NCBI GenBank assembly: GCA_002469525.1
Contig: DKME01000082.1
Coordinates: 2,908 to 10,496 of the forward strand
From: Actinobacteria bacterium UBA7422
Lineage (GTDB): Bacteria; Actinomycetota; Actinomycetes; S36-B12
Reading direction: 5' to 3'
Length of the DNA: 7,589 nucleotides
A program made the translations under genes and the position numbers. Shown in pieces: positions 5,429 to 7,589 of this stretch. How positions within the stretch are numbered: position 1 is the first letter of the stretch; every line of letters begins with the position of its first letter. The notes below the pieces were generated by a model. It searched no databases. It saw only the letters and a program-made list of their open reading frames with translations, and was not told where the DNA came from.

Positions 5429-5993
5429 TTCACCCATGGACCCACAACGCAAGCGTCGCTTGGACCAACCCCTTGAGCGAGGGCGAACGCGACGCCCAAC
5501 GTATGACCCCGAGTTTTTCGGAGCGATGTCTGAACGGGTTGCCCGCTATATAGGTTCGTGGGCTTTCATTGCCTGGATGACCGTCGTGGTCGTCACATGG
5601 ATCGGTTGGAACGTTCTCGCACCGGGAAACCTCAAACCCGATATTTATCCATTTATTTTTCTTACCTTCTTACTTTCCCTACAGGCTTCCTACGCCGCCC
5701 CGTTGATTCTGCTCGCGCAAAATCGACAAACAGACCGGGATCGGGTTCAGTTCCAAGAGGATCGAAGCCGCAATGAGCGGATCTTGGCTGATAGCGATTA
5801 CCTCGCTCGCGAGATCGCCGACGTCAGAGACGCCATGGGTGAATTGGCTACCCGCGACTATTTGCGTGGTGAACTGCGTGACTTCCTCGAAGAGATTAAT
5901 GCCCGCTTAGACCGGATTGAAAACTCACAAGCACCGGAGAAATCAACCGATCAAACTCCCCCGCTACCATCTGAGCATGGCCTTCAACCGTAA
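5421..5993 (+). CDS. DUF1003 family membrane protein
   Basis: A 190-residue protein. After a basic, Pro-containing N-terminus there are two transmembrane segments, about 46-66 (IGSWAFIAWMTVVVVTWIGW) and 77-98. The latter has the DUF1003 hallmark YPFIFLTFLLSLQASYAAPL followed by ILLAQNRQTDRDR. The rest is a charged, probably coiled-coil region (about 100-175) ending in a polar tail. Family function is unknown. I choose ATG 5421 because it overlaps the previous stop in ATGGCTAA, a usual translational-coupling arrangement; GGCGG six bases upstream is a modest Shine-Dalgarno. An earlier in-frame GTG at 5376 would overlap the previous gene by 53 bases and is unlikely. The pairing with the MgtE-N/CBS protein suggests the two work together at the membrane, possibly in divalent cation handling; that is inference. 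Confidence 0.92.
   Translation: MANSPMDPQRKRRLDQPLERGRTRRPTYDPEFFGAMSERVARYIGSWAFIAWMTVVVVTWIGWNVLAPGNLKPDIYPFIFLTFLLSLQASYAAPLILLAQNRQTDRDRVQFQEDRSRNERILADSDYLAREIADVRDAMGELATRDYLRGELRDFLEEINARLDRIENSQAPEKSTDQTPPLPSEHGLQP
5965..5970 (+). promoter_or_regulatory. Probable internal -10 element for leaderless mrp
   Basis: TACCAT within the last codons of the DUF1003 gene is followed by CTGAGC and then ATG 5977. The spacing matches the other leaderless candidates. It would let mrp be transcribed independently of the operon upstream. Confidence 0.5.
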
Positions 5994-7158
5994 TAAGTCC
6001 GACAACTCTGATAGCGCGAATAACGGGATCGACTTGGATGCGGTGAACGCCGCCCTTGCAACAGTGGACGATCCTGAGATCCACCGGCCCATCACGGATT
6101 TGGGCATGGTCAAGGGCGTTGATATTCGCAAAAATGGCTTGGTCGAAGTGGGGATCTTCCTCACCGTCGCTGGCTGTCCCATGAAAACAACAATCACCGA
6201 GAGGGTCACCAACGCCGTCATGTCCGTGACTGGCGTGAAAGACGTCCGCGTTGAACTTGACGTCATGTCCGACGCACAACGTGGCCAAATGCGGGAGAGC
6301 CTGCGCGGTAAGACCGAAAAGGAAATTCCGTTTAATAAGCCCGGATCACTGACCAAAGTTTTTGCAATCGCCTCCGGGAAAGGTGGTGTGGGTAAATCTT
6401 CCGTCACCGCAAACCTCGCTGTCTCCCTAGCCTCGCAGGGCTACAGCGTGGGATTGCTCGACGCTGACGTGTACGGCCATTCCATTCCAAAAATTCTCAA
6501 CGCAATGACCCCTCCCACCATGGTGGAGGGCTTGATCATGCCTCCGCAAGGCAGCGGCGTGCGGGTCATGTCGATGCTGTCATTCAAACCCGGCGGCATT
6601 GAACAACCCGTCGCTTTCCGCGGGCCAATGCTGCACCGAGCACTCGAGCAGTTCCTTACAGACGTCTGGTGGGGCGACTTAGATTTTCTACTCCTTGACC
6701 TCCCGCCCGGCACGGGAGATATAGCGCTGTCAACCGCCCAGCTGCTGCCCCAGGCCGAACTCATAGTCGTGACAACACCTCAGCAGGGCGCAGCCGACGT
6801 TGCGATTCGTTCAGGCACGCTCGCAGCCCAAACGAATCAAAAGGTCTTTGGTGTGATCGAAAATATGAGTTCATTCCCTTGCCCCCACTGTGGTGAACCA
6901 ATTGACCTTTTCGGTGCCGGTGGCGGTCAGGCTGTAGCTGATGGCTTAAGTAAAACGCTTGGAACCAGCATCCCGGTCTTGGGCAACATTCCATTCGACG
7001 TTCGCTTGCGCGAAGGGGGCGATAAAGGTGAACCGCTCGTAAGCGCCTTCCCCGATGCAGACGCTTCCATTGCCATAAGTGCTATTGCCGCTCAACTAAG
7101 CGCCAAACCACGTGGACTGGCTGGCATGAGCCTGGATATAACGCCTGCTGGACGTTGA
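5977..7158 (+). CDS. mrp: Mrp/ApbC/NBP35-type iron-sulfur cluster carrier ATPase
   Basis: A 393-residue cytoplasmic P-loop protein. Residues about 20-100 are a MIP18/DUF59-like domain (VDDPEIHRPITDLGMV, then VAGCPM with C67). The ParA/MinD-type ATPase follows: deviant Walker A SGKGGVGKS (133-141, signature K135), LLDADVYGHSIP (160-171), DLPPGTGD (241-248) and VIENMSSFPCPHCG, where the CPHC pair (C302, C305) is the expected shared Fe-S ligand of a dimer. Family members bind and hand on Fe-S clusters to apoproteins in an ATP-dependent way. Length is usual for DUF59-Mrp fusions. Start: ATG 5977 overlaps the DUF1003 gene by 17 bases and follows a TANNNT hexamer by six; an upstream in-frame TTG at 5917 would add 20 residues of basic, non-family sequence and is rejected. 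It converges with tatB, leaving 15 bases between stops. Confidence 0.96.
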   Translation: MAFNRNKSDNSDSANNGIDLDAVNAALATVDDPEIHRPITDLGMVKGVDIRKNGLVEVGIFLTVAGCPMKTTITERVTNAVMSVTGVKDVRVELDVMSDAQRGQMRESLRGKTEKEIPFNKPGSLTKVFAIASGKGGVGKSSVTANLAVSLASQGYSVGLLDADVYGHSIPKILNAMTPPTMVEGLIMPPQGSGVRVMSMLSFKPGGIEQPVAFRGPMLHRALEQFLTDVWWGDLDFLLLDLPPGTGDIALSTAQLLPQAELIVVTTPQQGAADVAIRSGTLAAQTNQKVFGVIENMSSFPCPHCGEPIDLFGAGGGQAVADGLSKTLGTSIPVLGNIPFDVRLREGGDKGEPLVSAFPDADASIAISAIAAQLSAKPRGLAGMSLDITPAGR

Positions 7159-7173
7159 TTTCTCAGGTAAACA

Positions 7174-7494
7174 CTAGGTTGCGTCAGGGTCGAAGGCTGG
7201 CTTTTCTTTATCAGTGGCGGGCTTAGTCTCGTCCGTGCCTGGGTCTTCTGCGAACAATGAAGTCGCCAAGTTGCGTGGGTGGTACTCACCAAAACTTTTC
7301 ACCGTGTTAATCGTGTCTTGTAGGTCTAAGCCAGAAGACTCCGTCAAGTCTTTTCGGGCAGTCATGCCCATTTGACGAATTTGACGGAGCCACTTGGCAG
7401 CATCGGCAGCTGCACGTGGCAGTCGCTCCGGGCCGAAAATAAGTAGGCCGAGCACACCGAGTGCGATCATCTCGCCAATCCCAATGTCAAACAC
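7174..7494 (-). CDS. tatB: Sec-independent protein translocase subunit TatB
   Basis: A 106-residue protein with the TatA/B plan: a short N-terminal transmembrane helix (about 3-20, IGIGEMIALGVLGLLIFG), the conserved FGPERLP hinge, an amphipathic helix (AAADAAKWLRQIRQMG) and an acidic polar tail. TatB, with TatC, forms the receptor for twin-arginine signal peptides in the export of folded proteins. Assignment to TatB rather than TatA rests on the Glu at position 8 (GEM), the PERLP hinge and the neighbourhood next to mrp and a probable htrA; tatA and tatC are not in view and usually lie elsewhere in Actinobacteria. GTG 7494 is the start in frame with the family N-terminus and lies six bases after TAACCT; an ATG at 7499 is out of frame. 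Confidence 0.95.
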   Translation of the reverse strand: MFDIGIGEMIALGVLGLLIFGPERLPRAAADAAKWLRQIRQMGMTARKDLTESSGLDLQDTINTVKSFGEYHPRNLATSLFAEDPGTDETKPATDKEKPAFDPDAT

Positions 7495-7500
7495 GCCATT

Positions 7501-7506
7501 AGGTTA
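7501..7506 (-). promoter_or_regulatory. Probable -10 element for leaderless tatB
   Basis: Minus strand TAACCT, then AATGGC, then GTG 7494. It lies 33 bases beyond the stop of the upstream minus-strand ORF, so tatB could be transcribed on its own. No -35 consensus is visible. Confidence 0.5.
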
Positions 7507-7538
7507 CGCCGGCGCCGAACTATTGGATCCGGCCCCCT

Positions 7539-7589
7539 CTAACCAATTTTGGTTGATGCACCAAGCGTTAACGGAATAGTCGAACTCTG
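7539..7589 (-). CDS. C-terminal 16 residues of an upstream protein, probably HtrA-like serine protease
   Basis: A minus-strand frame open from the window edge ends at TAG 7541-7539 and reads QSSTIPLTLGASTKIG. The IPLTLGAS stretch resembles the last strand of a PDZ domain (commonly V-x-V-T-L-G-S) that closes HtrA/DegP proteases. In Mycobacterium htrA directly precedes tatB in this orientation, which fits. With only 16 residues the identity is a reasoned guess from context, and the frame could be open by chance. Confidence 0.45.
   Translation of the reverse strand, partial: QSSTIPLTLGASTKIG

Noticed and set aside
5917..5976. TTG 5917 as mrp start
   Set aside because: It adds 20 residues not resembling Mrp N-termini, increases overlap with the DUF1003 gene, and has no start signal; ATG 5977 has the hexamer spacing shared by other genes.
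5896..6407. Minus-strand ORFs of 130 and 147 codons opposite mrp
   Set aside because: Shadows of the strongly supported mrp reading frame; no recognisable domain and no start signals.
7541..7554. AACCAA-TT-TTGGTT inverted repeat near the right edge
   Set aside because: The loop is too tight for the full stem, it is AT-rich, and it overlaps the probable end of the upstream protein with no T tail; weak as a terminator.
1..7589. CRISPR arrays, tRNA/rRNA genes, insertion sequences or prophage genes
   Set aside because: No regularly spaced repeats, cloverleaf-like sequences, transposase motifs or terminal inverted repeats were found on reading either strand.

Overview
The window looks like chromosomal DNA of an actinobacterium. 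Base composition is moderate (low-to-mid fifties % GC by eye), genes are tightly packed and several overlap. The block MgtE-N/CBS protein, DUF1003 protein, Mrp ATPase and TatB, with what appears to be the tail of an HtrA-like protease beyond TatB, is a gene neighbourhood known from Actinobacteria (in Mycobacterium, the sigE-htrA-tatB-mrp region). Compactness and composition would suit a streamlined aquatic lineage, but I cannot name a genus.

Layout. (1) 1-1417, minus strand: a citrate-lyase-like CoA-ester lyase close to L-malyl-CoA/beta-methylmalyl-CoA lyase, then an acyl-CoA dehydrogenase cut by the window edge; together a short acyl-CoA (probably C4/C5 dicarboxyl-CoA) operon. (2) 1494-2738 plus and 2750-3712 minus: an MFS transporter and an EamA/DMT transporter converging with an 11-base gap. 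(3) 3713-4156: the only loose stretch. It holds a 44-residue, very acidic peptide gene with a textbook Shine-Dalgarno and a double-glycine leader motif, an inverted repeat, and a possible 15-codon leader ORF facing the EamA gene. (4) 4157-7158 plus: a soluble MgtE-N/CBS protein, a DUF1003 membrane protein and Mrp, each overlapping the next. (5) 7174-7589 minus: tatB, and before it the last 16 codons of a probable HtrA-like protease.

Two results stand out. First, five of the genes (mcl-like, MFS, MgtE-N/CBS, mrp, tatB) share one arrangement: a TANNNT hexamer, exactly six bases, then the ATG or GTG start codon, with no usable Shine-Dalgarno. This is what leaderless transcription looks like, and it fixes several start codons, including mrp, whose promoter lies inside the preceding gene. 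The genes that would need internal or leadered initiation (acyl-CoA dehydrogenase and the small peptide) instead carry strong Shine-Dalgarno sites. Second, the small peptide matches the double-glycine leader pattern of secreted or post-translationally modified peptides position by position, yet no maturation or export genes are nearby, so it is a candidate orphan precursor of unknown type.
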